This document shows positions 1-9,182 of a stretch of DNA of 64,000 bases, piece after piece (the first letter of the stretch is position 1; every line of letters starts with the position of its first letter). The translations under genes and the position numbers were made by a program. The notes below the pieces were generated by a model. It saw only the letters and a list, made by a program, of their open reading frames with translations. It did no database searches and was not told the DNA's origin. This DNA is from Paucibacter sp. B2R-40 (lineage in GTDB: Bacteria; Pseudomonadota; Gammaproteobacteria; Burkholderiales; Burkholderiaceae_C), in NCBI RefSeq assembly GCF_025717555.1, contig NZ_JAJIRP010000004.1, positions 125,426 to 189,425 on the forward strand. Direction: 5' to 3'.

Positions 1-2
1 CC

Positions 3-1184
3 ATGTCCAAGAGCAGTCCGGCACAACGCCTGCTCCAAACCGACATCGATGGACAAACGCCCGAGGGTCAGTTGATCCTAGCCTATCAACATCTGGCGCG
101 CGGCGACGAAGCTCAGGCCTTCAGCACCGCCGAGCAATTGGTCAAGCGTCAACCTGACTTTGCGCTGGCGCAACTGCTGCATGGGGACTTGCTGCTGGCC
201 CGCAGCGGCCTGGCCGGAGCCGCCGCGCTCGGGCCCGAGGCCACGGCGAGCGCCGCCAACGGGGCCGCCGCTGCTGCGGCAGCTGGCAGCATCGAAGGTT
301 TGCGTGCCGAGGCCAAGCTGCGCTTGGCCGCGCTGGTAGAGCGCCCACCCCAGAACGCCCTGCCTCGCCAGTTGTTGAATTTGTCGCCGGCGGTGCGCCA
401 TGCAGTCGTGGTCGACACCAGCCATGCCCGCCTGTACTTGTTTGAAAACGGTAGCGATGGCCTGAAGCTGCTGCGCGACAGCTATGTCTCGATCGGCAAG
501 CTGGGCACCGGCAAGCTGCAGGAAGGCGATCAGCGCACGCCGCTGGGTATTTATCACGTCGGTGTGCGGCGTGACGAGGCGGCGGCCCGCTATGGCGCGG
601 CCGCCTTGCCGCTGAACTACCCGAGCGAGTACGACCGCCTGCTGGGCCGTGGCGGCAGCAGCATCTGGCTGCACGGCGAGCGTGCCGGCAACTATGCACG
701 CGGCCCGCAGTCCACCGATGGCTGCATCGTGCTCAGCAATGACGAGATGCGGGCACTCGCCGATGTCGTCGCCGCGCGTGAAACGCCGGTGGTGATTGTA
801 GAAAACATCGACTGGGTCGACCGCAAACTGGCCGTCAAGTCGCCGCTCGATACGGGCTTCGAGCGGGCCTATCAGGCTTGGCAGCAGGCGCGCCTGAGCC
901 AAGACGCGACCAGCCTGCGCGGTTTTTACGAGACCGGCTTGGAGCGTGGCTCGGACAGCGCCGCCGCCCGTCTGGATGCCAACCTCGCCCACATGGCCAA
1001 GCAAGAGCTGCCCGTGCAGTCACTCGAGCGCTTGAGCCTGCTGCCCTGGCCCGACCAGCCATCGGTGAAAATCGTCACCTACCGGGAACTGAGCCCGAAC
1101 GGCGGCGCGCCCAAGCTCAAGCGCCAATACTGGCGTGAGAAAGACGGCCACTGGACAATCTTCTTCGACGGCTTGGTCAGCTGA
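3..1184 (+). CDS. L,D-transpeptidase family protein, probably 5'-truncated by window edge
   Basis: Periplasmic peptidoglycan cross-linking or lipoprotein-anchoring enzyme of the YkuD type. Three parts are visible: an N-terminal helical, repeat-like region (about residues 20-70), a YkuD catalytic domain (about 130-270) with His224 in IWLHGE and the nucleophile Cys241 in STDGCIVLSN, and a C-terminal region of about 100 residues that looks like the NTF2/Cds6-type extension seen in related proteobacterial proteins. The residue before Gly-Cys is Asp, where many family members have His. No signal peptide follows the first ATG and there is no stop between it and the window edge, so the true start probably lies upstream and this is the C-terminal part of a longer secreted protein. 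Family assignment is firm; the cellular substrate is unknown. Confidence 0.85.
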   Translation: MSKSSPAQRLLQTDIDGQTPEGQLILAYQHLARGDEAQAFSTAEQLVKRQPDFALAQLLHGDLLLARSGLAGAAALGPEATASAANGAAAAAAAGSIEGLRAEAKLRLAALVERPPQNALPRQLLNLSPAVRHAVVVDTSHARLYLFENGSDGLKLLRDSYVSIGKLGTGKLQEGDQRTPLGIYHVGVRRDEAAARYGAAALPLNYPSEYDRLLGRGGSSIWLHGERAGNYARGPQSTDGCIVLSNDEMRALADVVAARETPVVIVENIDWVDRKLAVKSPLDTGFERAYQAWQQARLSQDATSLRGFYETGLERGSDSAAARLDANLAHMAKQELPVQSLERLSLLPWPDQPSVKIVTYRELSPNGGAPKLKRQYWREKDGHWTIFFDGLVS

Positions 1185-1293
1185 ACGGACAGCGCCCGTG
1201 CGAAAGGCACGTCGGCCGCAATAGGCGGCTCGACTACAATCAACCCGTCCCCGCCCTGCCCCTGTCCCCCATTTACAGCCACTGGAAAATACC

Positions 1294-1692
1294 ATGTACC
1301 GCTGTGCCAAGTCTTTGATCTTGTCCGTCTGCGCAGCCACAGCGCTGAGCCTCAGCGCTCAAGCGCAGGCGCAGACCCACCGCCCCTTCCCTGCGCAGGC
1401 CTTGCGCGGCGACTTGGTGATTTTGCAAACACCCGATATCAGCCTCAACGGCCACTCTGCCAGGCTGGCACCCGGCGCCCGCGTGCGCGGCGACACCAAT
1501 CTTTTGCAGCAACCGGCCTCGCTCAGCGGCGAAAAGTTGGTCGTGCACTACACACTGGACCCGTCCGGTCTGCTGATGGACGTGTGGGTACTGAACCCGG
1601 TCGAGCTGGCCAACAAGCCCTGGCCACGCAGCCAGCAAGAAGCCGAGAACTGGTCCTTCGACCAGGCTTCACAGGTCTGGACCAAGCGCTAG
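1294..1692 (+). CDS. Small secreted protein of unknown function
   Basis: A 132-residue protein with a clear Sec signal peptide: a positive start, a hydrophobic stretch at about residues 7-20 and an AQAQA-type cleavage region near residue 27. The mature part is about 105 residues, with no cysteine and no motif I recognise. It has alternating hydrophobic segments and ends in a Trp-rich tail ([14 protein letters not shown]), which would fit a small beta-rich periplasmic domain. It lies 109 bp after the L,D-transpeptidase on the same strand, so co-expression is possible, but the spacing also allows its own promoter. Coding status rests on the signal peptide and uniform codon use; function is not inferred. 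Confidence 0.75.
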   Translation: MYRCAKSLILSVCAATALSLSAQAQAQTHRPFPAQALRGDLVILQTPDISLNGHSARLAPGARVRGDTNLLQQPASLSGEKLVVHYTLDPSGLLMDVWVLNPVELANKPWPRSQQEAENWSFDQASQVWTKR

Positions 1693-1733
1693 CCTGCGCC
1701 CATTTTCATTAACTTGCGGTCGGGCCAAGCGCC

Positions 1734-1800
1734 GGGCCGCCCCAAGCCGGCCCGCATCCCCTCGGGGGATCGGTCGGTGTACTCACCGAACGAGGGGCAC
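1734..1800. repeat. GC-rich intergenic repeat-like element before miaB
   Basis: A stretch built of short inverted pieces: GGGCCGCCCC, a self-complementary CCCCTCGGGGG block, and CGGT/ACCG arms around GTGTACTC, ending in GAGGGGCACC directly before the miaB ATG. From memory it resembles dispersed GC-rich intergenic elements common in Burkholderiales genomes that start with GGGCCGCCCC and contain a CCCTCGGGG core. Its end also supplies the purine-rich ribosome-binding sequence for miaB. Only one copy is visible here, so calling it a repeat family is inference. Confidence 0.4.
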
Positions 1801-1801
1801 C

Positions 1802-3148
1802 ATGTCCAAAAAAGTCTTCATCAAAACCTTCGGCTGCCAAATGAACGAGTACGACTCGGGCAAGATGGCTGACGTGCTGGGCGCGGCCCAAGGCTACGAG
1901 AAAACCGACGATGTCGAGCAAGCCGATCTGATTCTATTCAACACCTGCTCGGTGCGCGAGAAGGCCCAGGAGAAGGTCTTCTCCGATCTGGGCCGGGTCA
2001 AGCATTTGAAGGAGAAAGGCGTGTTGATCGGCGTCGGCGGCTGCGTGGCCAGCCAAGAGGGTTCGGCCATCATCGACCGCGCACCCTATGTCGATCTGGT
2101 CTTCGGCCCGCAAACGCTACACCGCCTGCCGCAGATGATCAAGGCGCGCCAGGATGAACTGCGCCCGCAGGTCGACATCAGCTTCCCCGAGATCGAAAAG
2201 TTCGACAACCTGCCGCCCGCCAAGGTCGAGGGCGCCTCGGCCTACGTCTCCATCATGGAAGGCTGCTCCAAATACTGCTCCTACTGCGTCGTGCCCTACA
2301 CGCGCGGAGAAGAGGTATCGCGGCCCTTTGACGACGTCTTGACCGAGATTGCCGGCCTGGCCGACCAAGGCGTGCTGGAGATCAATCTGCTCGGCCAAAA
2401 CGTCAATGCCTACCGCGGCAAGATGGGTGACTCTGGCGAGTATGCGGATCTGGCCCTGCTGCTGGAATACGCGGCCGAGATCCCCGGCATCGAGCGCCTG
2501 CGCTTCACGACCAGCCACCCTAACGAGTTCAGTCAGCGGTTGGTGGATGCCTATGCCAAGATTCCGCAGCTGGTCAACCACCTGCATCTGCCGGTCCAGC
2601 ATGGCAGCGACCGCATCCTGATGGCGATGAAGCGCGGCTACACCGGGCTGGAATTCAAAAGCACGATTCGCAAGCTGCGCGCGATCCGGCCGGACATCCG
2701 CATCGCCAGCGACTTCATCATCGGCTTCCCCGGCGAGACCGAGGACGACCACGCCAAGCTGATGAAGCTGGTCGACGAAGTCGGTTTCGACGCGTCGTTC
2801 AGCTTCATCTACAGCCAGCGTCCGGGCACGCCGGCGGCGAACCTGGAAGATCTGGTCACCTATCAGGTCAAGCTGCGCCGACTGCAGGAGTTGCAGGATG
2901 TGATCGAGGCCAATACGCTGGCGATCAGCCGGACCATGGTCGGCAAGACCCAGCGCATCCTGGTGACCGGCAATGCGCGCAAGGATGCGTCCGAGCTGAT
3001 GGGCCGCACCGAATGCAACCGCATCGTCAACTTCAAGGGCCATCCGCGCCTGATGAACAAGCTGGTGGACGTCAACATCACCGAGGCTTTTGCGCATTCG
3101 CTGCGCGCCGAAGTCCTGACGGTAGCGGATGCTACTTCCGCAGTCTAA
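1802..3148 (+). CDS. miaB: tRNA-2-methylthio-N6-dimethylallyladenosine synthase MiaB
   Basis: Radical-SAM methylthiotransferase that adds the 2-methylthio group to i6A37 in tRNAs reading UNN codons. All parts of the 448-residue family are present: an N-terminal UPF0004 domain with its cluster-binding cysteines (Cys12, and those in FNTCS and GVGGCV), the radical-SAM CxxxCxxC at Cys155, Cys159 and Cys162, and a C-terminal TRAM domain (about 380-445). The ATG at 1802 gives the canonical N-terminus [19 protein letters not shown]. The 3' end overlaps the convergent membrane-protein gene by 17 bp. The usual Burkholderiales downstream neighbours phoH and ybeY are not here. Confidence 0.97.
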   Translation: MSKKVFIKTFGCQMNEYDSGKMADVLGAAQGYEKTDDVEQADLILFNTCSVREKAQEKVFSDLGRVKHLKEKGVLIGVGGCVASQEGSAIIDRAPYVDLVFGPQTLHRLPQMIKARQDELRPQVDISFPEIEKFDNLPPAKVEGASAYVSIMEGCSKYCSYCVVPYTRGEEVSRPFDDVLTEIAGLADQGVLEINLLGQNVNAYRGKMGDSGEYADLALLLEYAAEIPGIERLRFTTSHPNEFSQRLVDAYAKIPQLVNHLHLPVQHGSDRILMAMKRGYTGLEFKSTIRKLRAIRPDIRIASDFIIGFPGETEDDHAKLMKLVDEVGFDASFSFIYSQRPGTPAANLEDLVTYQVKLRRLQELQDVIEANTLAISRTMVGKTQRILVTGNARKDASELMGRTECNRIVNFKGHPRLMNKLVDVNITEAFAHSLRAEVLTVADATSAV

Positions 3149-3410
3149 GGCCCAAAATCCATTGCGGCAGGGCGACGGTCAGCAACATCAGGCCGTAGCC
3201 CAGCATCTTGCCGTCACGCCCCAGCAGTGCCAAGGCAGCCAGCAAACCCAGGCTGCCGCCCAAGCCGCCCCAGAGCGCCAGCCTTCCCCAAGCCACGCTG
3301 CCATAGGACTGACGCCACAGCAGTTTGGCGGCCAGCGCCAGAATGGCGGCAACACCCCATGCCGGCGCAAAGAAGTTGGCGATATGCCAAAAGGCATCGA
3401 GTGGATTCAC
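3132..3410 (-). CDS. Small hydrophobic membrane protein, unknown function
   Basis: About 92 residues with three likely membrane segments (around [21 protein letters not shown], the [20 protein letters not shown] stretch and [18 protein letters not shown]) and a basic C-terminal end (LRLRK). I chose the GTG at 3410, because the open frame upstream of it codes a polar sequence unlike the rest and runs into the hemA promoter region; a longer form starting at 3512 cannot be excluded. The last 17 bp overlap the end of miaB tail-to-tail. The FNR-type site at 3459-3472 lies about 50-60 bp upstream of this start and could act on this gene as well as on hemA. No function is inferred. Confidence 0.6.
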   Translation of the reverse strand: MNPLDAFWHIANFFAPAWGVAAILALAAKLLWRQSYGSVAWGRLALWGGLGGSLGLLAALALLGRDGKMLGYGLMLLTVALPQWILGLRLRK

Positions 3411-3458
3411 GAGGGGCTGGGCCTTGAAGGTCTGAAACGTACGGGGATTGGGGCTTGC

Positions 3459-3472
3459 TTGATGCAAATCAA
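3459..3472. promoter_or_regulatory. Perfect FNR/ANR-type binding site upstream of hemA
   Basis: The sequence TTGATGCAAATCAA matches the FNR/ANR consensus TTGAT-N4-ATCAA at every specified position. It lies between hemA (plus) and the small membrane protein (minus). Its centre is about 73 bp upstream of the predicted hemA transcription start near 3539. Oxygen-responsive control of hemA by ANR is established in Pseudomonas aeruginosa; control here is inference from the site. Confidence 0.7.
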
Positions 3473-3526
3473 GCTCGGTGCGACGGCGCAAAACAAAGCA
3501 ATGCCGCGCCAAGTGAAAGTCAATTT

Positions 3527-3532
3527 TATAAT
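3527..3532 (+). promoter_or_regulatory. Perfect -10 hexamer of hemA, very close to the start codon
   Basis: A consensus TATAAT ends six bases before the hemA ATG at 3539. Initiation 6-7 bases after a -10 element would start the mRNA at or next to the A of the ATG, which would make the message leaderless or nearly so. There is no good -35 hexamer at the usual spacing and no Shine-Dalgarno sequence before the ATG, which fits activator-dependent transcription. Confidence 0.55.
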
Positions 3533-3538
3533 CCCGCC

Positions 3539-4846
3539 ATGACAGTGTTTGCCCTCGGCCTGAATCACAACTCCGCCCCGCTGGATTTGCGCGGGCGTTT
3601 TGCGTTCTCGCTGGAACAATTGGCGCCGACCTTGCATGGTTTTCGCGACCAGATTTTGGCCACCAAGCTGGGCAAATCCGGCCCCGAAGCGGCGATCCTG
3701 TCGACCTGCAATCGCACCGAACTCTATGTCGCCGGCCACCAGGCGATGGTGCAGCCGGCCGTGGACTGGTTGGCCCGTATCGGCGGCGTCAGCAGCGCCT
3801 CGCTGATGGATCATGCCTATGTGGTGGAAGGCAGCGCAGCGGCCCGCCATGCGTTTCGCGTCGCCAGCGGTCTGGACTCCATGGTCTTGGGTGAGCCGCA
3901 AATCCTCGGCCAGATGAAGCAGGCCGTGCGTGAAGCGACGCAGGCCGGCACCGTCGGCTCGACCTTGCATCAGCTGTTTCAGCGCGGCTTTTCGGTCGCC
4001 AAAGAGGTGCGCAGCTCGACCGAAATCGGCGCGCACTCGATCAGCATGGCGGCCGCCTCGGTGCGCTTGGCCGCGCAGTTGTTTGAAGACCTGAGTCAGA
4101 TCAAGGTGCTGTTTGTGGGTGCGGGCGAAATGATCGAGTTGGTCGCCACCCACTTTGCCGCCAAGACGCCGAAGGCGATGGCGGTCGCCAACCGCACGCT
4201 GGAACGCGGTGAAAAACTCGCCGGTCGCTTGGGAGCCGAAGCGATTCGCTTGGCCGACCTGCCGCAGCGCCTGCACGAGTTTGACGCGGTGATTTCTTGC
4301 ACCGCCAGCAGCCTGCCCTTGATCGGCCTGGGCGCCGTCGAGCGGGCACTCAAAGCCCGCAAGCACCGGCCCATGTTCATGGTCGATCTGGCGGTGCCGC
4401 GCGATATCGAGCCCGAAGTCGCCAAGCTCGACGACGTTTACCTCTACACCGTCGATGAATTGGCCGGTTTGGTGCAGTCGGCCGGCGAGAAGCGCCAGGC
4501 CGCCGTCGCGCAGGCCGAAGCCATCATCGAGACCGGCGTGCAAAGCTTTGTTCATTGGCTGGGTCAGCGCAATACCGTGCCCTTGATTCAGGCCTTGAAC
4601 GCGCAGGCCGATGACTGGCGCGACCATGAAGTGGCACGTGCGCGCAAGCAGTTGGCGCGCGGCGCCAATGTCGAAGAAGTACTGGAAGCCTTGTCGCGCG
4701 GCCTGACGCAAAAGATGCTGCATGGCACCTTGGCCGAGTTGCATGCCAGCGACGGCGAGCACCGCGTGCAATTGGCGCAGACCGTCTCGCGGCTGTTTTT
4801 GCGCAGCAGCAGCCGCAATCCGGCGGAAACTCCCAGCGAGCATTAG
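3539..4846 (+). CDS. hemA: Glutamyl-tRNA reductase
   Basis: First enzyme of C5-pathway tetrapyrrole synthesis: NADPH-dependent reduction of glutamyl-tRNA(Glu) to glutamate-1-semialdehyde. The protein is 435 residues. It has the N-terminal catalytic domain with Cys57 in STCNRTELY, the family signature [17 protein letters not shown], a Rossmann NADPH domain ([12 protein letters not shown]) and a C-terminal helical dimerisation domain. The start at 3539 gives the canonical [10 protein letters not shown]; an upstream in-frame start at 3455 would add 28 unrelated residues. It leads the hemA-prfA-prmC run. Upstream signals are the FNR-type site and the adjacent -10 element. Confidence 0.97.
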   Translation: MTVFALGLNHNSAPLDLRGRFAFSLEQLAPTLHGFRDQILATKLGKSGPEAAILSTCNRTELYVAGHQAMVQPAVDWLARIGGVSSASLMDHAYVVEGSAAARHAFRVASGLDSMVLGEPQILGQMKQAVREATQAGTVGSTLHQLFQRGFSVAKEVRSSTEIGAHSISMAAASVRLAAQLFEDLSQIKVLFVGAGEMIELVATHFAAKTPKAMAVANRTLERGEKLAGRLGAEAIRLADLPQRLHEFDAVISCTASSLPLIGLGAVERALKARKHRPMFMVDLAVPRDIEPEVAKLDDVYLYTVDELAGLVQSAGEKRQAAVAQAEAIIETGVQSFVHWLGQRNTVPLIQALNAQADDWRDHEVARARKQLARGANVEEVLEALSRGLTQKMLHGTLAELHASDGEHRVQLAQTVSRLFLRSSSRNPAETPSEH

Positions 4847-4920
4847 CGGCGCGGCGCTCTCCATGCCCCCCGGCTCGCCGATTGCGCGCCGGCTCCTTGG
4901 CCCTCCGCTAAAAGTCCCCC

Positions 4921-6006
4921 ATGAAAGAATCACTGCGCCAGCAGTTTGACCGCCTCGGCTACCGCCTGAGCGAACTCGACACCATTTTGAGCGACGGCAG
5001 CGTTGCCGCCGATATGAAGCGTTACCGGGCGCTGACCAAGGAGCAATCCGAGGTCGCCGAGCTGGACGCGCAATACCGCCAATATGTGCAGCGCGAGGCC
5101 GATCTGGCCGAGGCGCGGCTGCTGCTCGATGATCCAGAAATGGCAGAGATGGCCGCCGAGGAAATCAAGGCGGCGGAAGCCGACCTGGAACGCCTGCACG
5201 CGGCCCTGCAGTTGGCCCTGGTGCCGCGCGACCCGGATGACGACAGGCCGGCCTTTCTGGAGATTCGCGCCGGTGCCGGCGGCGATGAATCGGCGCTGTT
5301 TGCGGCCGACCTGGCTCGCATGTATCTGCGCTACGCCGAACGGATGGGCTGGAAAACCGAGATTCTGTCCAGCAGCGACTCCGACCTGGGCGGCTACAAG
5401 GAACTGGTTGTACGCATCGAGGGCGAGCGTGTCTACGGGCGGCTGAAGTTCGAGTCCGGCGGCCACCGCGTACAGCGCGTGCCGGCGACCGAGTCGCAGG
5501 GCCGCATCCACACCAGTGCCTGCACGGTGGCGGTGATTGCCGAGCCGGACGCGACCGAAGAAGTGACGCTGAACCCGGCCGATCTGCGCATCGACACCTA
5601 CCGCGCCAGCGGCGCCGGCGGCCAGCACATCAACAAGACCGACAGCGCCGTGCGCATCACCCATGTGCCGACCGGGCTGGTGGCCGAATGTCAGGACGAC
5701 CGCAGCCAGCACCGCAACAAGGCCAAGGCGATGCTGGTGCTGGCGGCTCGGGTGCGCGACAAAGACCGCGTCGCCCGCGAAGCACAAGACGCCGCCAACC
5801 GCAAAAGCCTGATCGGCACGGGCGACCGCAGCGACCGCATCCGCACCTACAACTTTCCGCAAGGCCGCCTGACCGATCACCGCATCAACCTGACGCTGTA
5901 CAAGCTCGGCGCCATCATGGACGGCGATCTGGACGATGTGGCCGCCGGCCTGCAAGCGGCACAGGCCGCCGAGCAGTTGGCCTTGCTGGAAGAAGGCCGG
6001 GCATGA
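4921..6006 (+). CDS. prfA: Peptide chain release factor 1
   Basis: Recognises UAA and UAG stop codons in the ribosomal A site and triggers peptide release. At 361 residues it is full length, with an N-terminal helical domain, the codon-recognition tripeptide PAT at about 188-190 (in RVPATES) and the catalytic GGQ at 233-235. PAT in place of PxT/PVT is the normal RF1 form. It begins 74 bp after hemA, and its TGA overlaps the prmC ATG, so the factor and its methyltransferase are translationally coupled. Confidence 0.97.
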   Translation: MKESLRQQFDRLGYRLSELDTILSDGSVAADMKRYRALTKEQSEVAELDAQYRQYVQREADLAEARLLLDDPEMAEMAAEEIKAAEADLERLHAALQLALVPRDPDDDRPAFLEIRAGAGGDESALFAADLARMYLRYAERMGWKTEILSSSDSDLGGYKELVVRIEGERVYGRLKFESGGHRVQRVPATESQGRIHTSACTVAVIAEPDATEEVTLNPADLRIDTYRASGAGGQHINKTDSAVRITHVPTGLVAECQDDRSQHRNKAKAMLVLAARVRDKDRVAREAQDAANRKSLIGTGDRSDRIRTYNFPQGRLTDHRINLTLYKLGAIMDGDLDDVAAGLQAAQAAEQLALLEEGRA

Positions 6007-6833
6007 CCGCGCCCGTCGACGTGAGCTCGGCCTTGAGCCTGGCGCGCACGCTCGGGCTTGATCGGCTGGACGCGCAACTGCTGCTGGCCGCAAGCCTGAA
6101 GCAAAACCGCGCCTGGCTGATCAGCCATGACGACGCAGCGCTGGCTCCGGCGCTGGCTGCCAAACTCGTCGAGCAGATGACACAGCGCGCGGCCGGCATG
6201 CCCTTGGCCTATTTGCTCGGGGAACAGGAATTCCACGGCCTGCGCTTGACCGTCACCCCGGACACCTTGGTGCCCAGAGCAGATACCGAGACCCTGGTGG
6301 ACTGGGCACTCGAGTTGCTGACCACCATGGGCAGCGCGCCAAGCCTGGTTGATCTGGGTACCGGCAGCGGCGCGATCGCGCTGGCCATCAAGGCCAGCTT
6401 TCCCGCAGCCGTCGTCAGCGCAGTCGACCTCAGTGCAGCGGCCCTGGCAGTGGCGCGGGGCAATGCCAGTCGCTTGAATCTGGACGTGTCGTTTCACCAG
6501 GGCGACTGGTGGCAGCCCTTGGCCGGCGAGCGATTCGATGTCATCGTCAGCAACCCGCCCTATATCGCCGGCGGCGACCCGCATCTGCCGGCGCTCAGGC
6601 ATGAACCGATCGGCGCCTTGACGCCGGGCGGCGACGGATTGTCGGACCTGCGCCAATTGATTGAAGGTGCGCCGGCGCATTTGCGGCCCGGCGGCTGGCT
6701 GCTGCTCGAGCATGGCTATGACCAGGCACCTGCAGTGGCCGAGGCCTTGCTTGCAAGAGGTTTTGCAGAGCTGGGCCTGCGCCGAGACCTCGGCGGCCAG
6801 CCGCGCGTCAGTGCCGGCCGTTGGCCGATTTGA
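6003..6833 (+). CDS. prmC: Peptide chain release factor N5-glutamine methyltransferase
   Basis: SAM-dependent enzyme that methylates the Gln of the GGQ motif of release factors. The protein is 276 residues: an N-terminal helical substrate-binding domain, SAM motif I DLGTGSG at 117-123 and the glutamine-binding NPPY at 184-187. The start at 6003 overlaps the prfA stop by four bases (ATGA), and an in-frame extension upstream would only read through prfA in a wrong frame. It completes the hemA-prfA-prmC operon. Confidence 0.96.
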   Translation: MTAPVDVSSALSLARTLGLDRLDAQLLLAASLKQNRAWLISHDDAALAPALAAKLVEQMTQRAAGMPLAYLLGEQEFHGLRLTVTPDTLVPRADTETLVDWALELLTTMGSAPSLVDLGTGSGAIALAIKASFPAAVVSAVDLSAAALAVARGNASRLNLDVSFHQGDWWQPLAGERFDVIVSNPPYIAGGDPHLPALRHEPIGALTPGGDGLSDLRQLIEGAPAHLRPGGWLLLEHGYDQAPAVAEALLARGFAELGLRRDLGGQPRVSAGRWPI

Positions 6834-6931
6834 TCGCCACAACTGAATGTGTATTTGTTGGTAATTTGATCTCCACAGCGTTCAGTTGCGGGCGTAGCAT
6901 GGACTCAATCCCATCGCCGCAGGAGAACGCT

Positions 6932-7549
6932 ATGAACTTCGCAGGTTTCACTCCAAGTGCAGTTGCCTTTGCCTTGTTGGCGGGCTTGAGCGGCAGTTCC
7001 TGGGCGGCCGACATCGTCAAGACGCCAAGCTATGCGGCCCCCAGCTGGCAGGCCCGCTTGCAGCTGAGCAGCCTTGAGCCACTGCCCGCAGGGGCTTACG
7101 AGGCGCAGCATTACAGCGGCTCTCGTCTGCTGAGCGCCAATCTGTTGGGCGACTATTACCTGACCGGCTCGGGCTTGGGCGGCGTGCAAGGCGGCTTGCG
7201 CGCCACCGGCGGCTTGATGCTGGGTTCGCTCTCGCAAAGCAGCGCGAGCCTGGCGCTTGGAGCCAGCAGCAACGGCCAAGCGTGGTCGGTCGGCCAGCGC
7301 AATATCAGCCTGCTCGCGCCCATCGGTGATGCCAGCGATCCTTATGGCTCGATGTCGTATTTGGGCATAGGCTATACCGGCCAATCCTTGAAAGGCGGCT
7401 GGGGCTTCAGTGCCGATCTCGGTCTGGTCAACGGCAGCGCCACCAGCGGCCTGCGTCTGGGGACCAATCGCAGTCAAGGCATGGAAGATCTGCTGCGCGA
7501 TATGCGCTATCGGCCGGTGCTGCAACTGGGCCTTTCCTACAGTTACTGA
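6932..7549 (+). CDS. Predicted small outer-membrane beta-barrel protein
   Basis: A 205-residue exported protein. Its signal peptide runs to about residue 25 (cleavage around SSWA-AD). The mature part is rich in Gly, Ser, Leu and Tyr with alternating short strands (LLGDYYLTGSGLGGVQGG, LGIGYTGQSLKGGWGFSADLG) and ends in LQLGLSYSY, a C-terminal aromatic residue typical of barrel proteins. AGGAGAACGCT gives a strong ribosome-binding site for the ATG at 6932. Its promoter region (6834-6931) holds an 8-bp inverted repeat, CAACTGAA at 6840 and TTCAGTTG at 6881. It interrupts the otherwise conserved prmC-grxD order. Function unknown. Confidence 0.7.
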   Translation: MNFAGFTPSAVAFALLAGLSGSSWAADIVKTPSYAAPSWQARLQLSSLEPLPAGAYEAQHYSGSRLLSANLLGDYYLTGSGLGGVQGGLRATGGLMLGSLSQSSASLALGASSNGQAWSVGQRNISLLAPIGDASDPYGSMSYLGIGYTGQSLKGGWGFSADLGLVNGSATSGLRLGTNRSQGMEDLLRDMRYRPVLQLGLSYSY

Positions 7550-7630
7550 GCTCTTTAGAACAGTGGCCGGCCAGAACGACCCGGCTCGTCGATAATCACG
7601 CCCAAGATTCCACTTTTTGGCGAGATGACA

Positions 7631-7945
7631 ATGAGCGACGTTCAGCAACGTATTGATGACCTGGTGAAGAACAACCGCGTGATGCTCTTCATGAAGGGCT
7701 CGGCGCAATTCCCGATGTGCGGTTTTTCCGGCCGTGCGATCCAGATTTTGAAGGCCTGCGGCGCGACCGATCTGAAGACCTTCAATGTGCTGGACGACGC
7801 CGAAGTGCGTCAAGGCATCAAGGACTACGCCAACTGGCCAACCATCCCCCAGCTCTATATCAACGGCGAATTCGTCGGCGGCTCGGACATCATGATGGAG
7901 ATGTACGAGTCGGGCGAGTTGCAACAAACGCTGGACGCCAAGTAA
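7631..7945 (+). CDS. grxD: Monothiol glutaredoxin, Grx4 family
   Basis: CGFS-type glutaredoxin that carries and transfers [2Fe-2S] clusters, often with BolA partners. The single active-site cysteine is Cys30 in QFPMCGFSG, and the glutathione-binding TIPQLYINGEF and GGSDIMMEM segments are present. The length of 104 residues is normal. I chose the second of two ATGs (7631, giving MSDVQQRIDD) because it matches the usual family start; 7625 is an alternative adding two residues. ubiX starts 11 bp after its stop, so the two are probably co-transcribed. Confidence 0.95.
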   Translation: MSDVQQRIDDLVKNNRVMLFMKGSAQFPMCGFSGRAIQILKACGATDLKTFNVLDDAEVRQGIKDYANWPTIPQLYINGEFVGGSDIMMEMYESGELQQTLDAK

Positions 7946-7956
7946 GTCAACCCCGC

Positions 7957-8544
7957 GTGACCGCATCCCCACAACAGCGACTGGTCGTCGGCATCACCGG
8001 TGCGACCGGTGCGGCCTACGCGCTGCGGCTCTTGCGCCGTGGCCGCGAGCTAGGCCTTGAAACTCACTTGATCGTCACGCCGGCCGGCGTTTTGAACGCC
8101 CATCATGAGCTGGGCCTCAGCCGCCATGAGCTGGAGCGCGAAGCGAGCTTTTGCTACGCGCCCGGCGACGTCGGCGCCTGCATTGCCAGCGGCAGCTTTG
8201 CGACCGCCGCAATGGTGGTGGCGCCCTGCTCGATGAAGACGCTAGCCTCCGTCGCCCACGGCTTCGGCGACAACCTGCTCACGCGCGCGGCCGACGTCAC
8301 GCTGAAGGAGCGCCGCAGGCTGGTTCTGATGGTGCGCGAGACGCCGTTCAATCTGGCTCATTTGCGCAATATGGTGGCCGCGACAGAAATGGGCGCCATC
8401 ATCTTCCCGCCGCTGCCGGCCTTTTATCACCACCCGAAAAGCATCGAAGAGCTGGTCAACGAAAGCGCCGAGCGGGTGTTGGAGTTGAGCGGCGTAGTGG
8501 GTGCGCGGCCGCAGGCCTGGGCCGGCTTGAACAGCAAGAGCTGA
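7957..8544 (+). CDS. ubiX: Flavin prenyltransferase UbiX
   Basis: Makes prenylated FMN, the cofactor for the UbiD decarboxylase of ubiquinone synthesis. The protein is 195 residues with the FMN-binding VVGITGATGAAYALRLL start, the PCSMKTLASVAHG segment and the C-terminal RNMVAATEMGAIIFPPLPAFY signature. The start is a GTG at 7957, which gives the expected family length; no ATG fits. It lies 11 bp after grxD, the usual Burkholderiales pairing. Confidence 0.94.
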   Translation: MTASPQQRLVVGITGATGAAYALRLLRRGRELGLETHLIVTPAGVLNAHHELGLSRHELEREASFCYAPGDVGACIASGSFATAAMVVAPCSMKTLASVAHGFGDNLLTRAADVTLKERRRLVLMVRETPFNLAHLRNMVAATEMGAIIFPPLPAFYHHPKSIEELVNESAERVLELSGVVGARPQAWAGLNSKS

Positions 8545-8546
8545 GT

Positions 8547-9182
8547 TCAACTCTCGCCTGGGGCGAGCCATTGGCGGCGGGCGCCAAACACCGCGTTCGG
8601 GTACTCGGGCCGGCCCCGGCTGCCGTTGTAGCGGCCCAGCGCCAGATACATATCACCCTTTTCGCGGTCCAGGTAGTGACGCAAGATCACGCAACCAAAG
8701 CGCAAATTGGTCTGCATATGGAAGAGCCGCGAGGCCTGACCGTCGCCGATCAACTGGGCCCAGAACGGCATCACCTGCGTGTAGCCACGAGCACCGGCGC
8801 TGCTGATCGCGTATTTGCGAAAGCCACTTTCCACCTGGACGAGACCCAGTAGCAGGCTGGGATCCAGCCCGGCCCGCTTGGCCTCGTACCAGACCGACTC
8901 CAGAAACTCGATGCGCGTCTGCACCTCGCTCTTGCGGCTTTTGAGCTTTTCACTGGTGGCGCCCAACCAGCGCAAATAAGCCAGGCGCGCCTCGATATTG
9001 TCGAAACGCGGCTTGGGCGGCGCGCTATAGGCAACCGCGGCCGTCAAAGCCGAGCGAACGGCGTCGGCCAGCGGCTCCTCGGCCTGCGTGCCCGCTTGAC
9101 TGAGGCGCGGCAGGCCTGCCCCAGCCAAAGCAAGGGCAGCGCCGCCCAGCAGGCTGCGCCGCTGCAAAGCCAGGGGCTTCAA
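8547..9182 (-). CDS. Lytic transglycosylase, SLT domain
   Basis: Cleaves the MurNAc-GlcNAc bond of peptidoglycan in the periplasm. The protein is 211 residues. The N-terminus carries a twin-arginine-like signal ([19 protein letters not shown]). The catalytic SLT region (about 95-200) has the glutamate in VQVESGF, then [16 protein letters not shown] and [11 protein letters not shown], the standard order of motifs. Its ATG overlaps the proS stop by four bases, so it is translated with proS, a pairing common in this group. It meets ubiX tail-to-tail two bases away. Confidence 0.9.
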   Translation of the reverse strand: MKPLALQRRSLLGGAALALAGAGLPRLSQAGTQAEEPLADAVRSALTAAVAYSAPPKPRFDNIEARLAYLRWLGATSEKLKSRKSEVQTRIEFLESVWYEAKRAGLDPSLLLGLVQVESGFRKYAISSAGARGYTQVMPFWAQLIGDGQASRLFHMQTNLRFGCVILRHYLDREKGDMYLALGRYNGSRGRPEYPNAVFGARRQWLAPGES

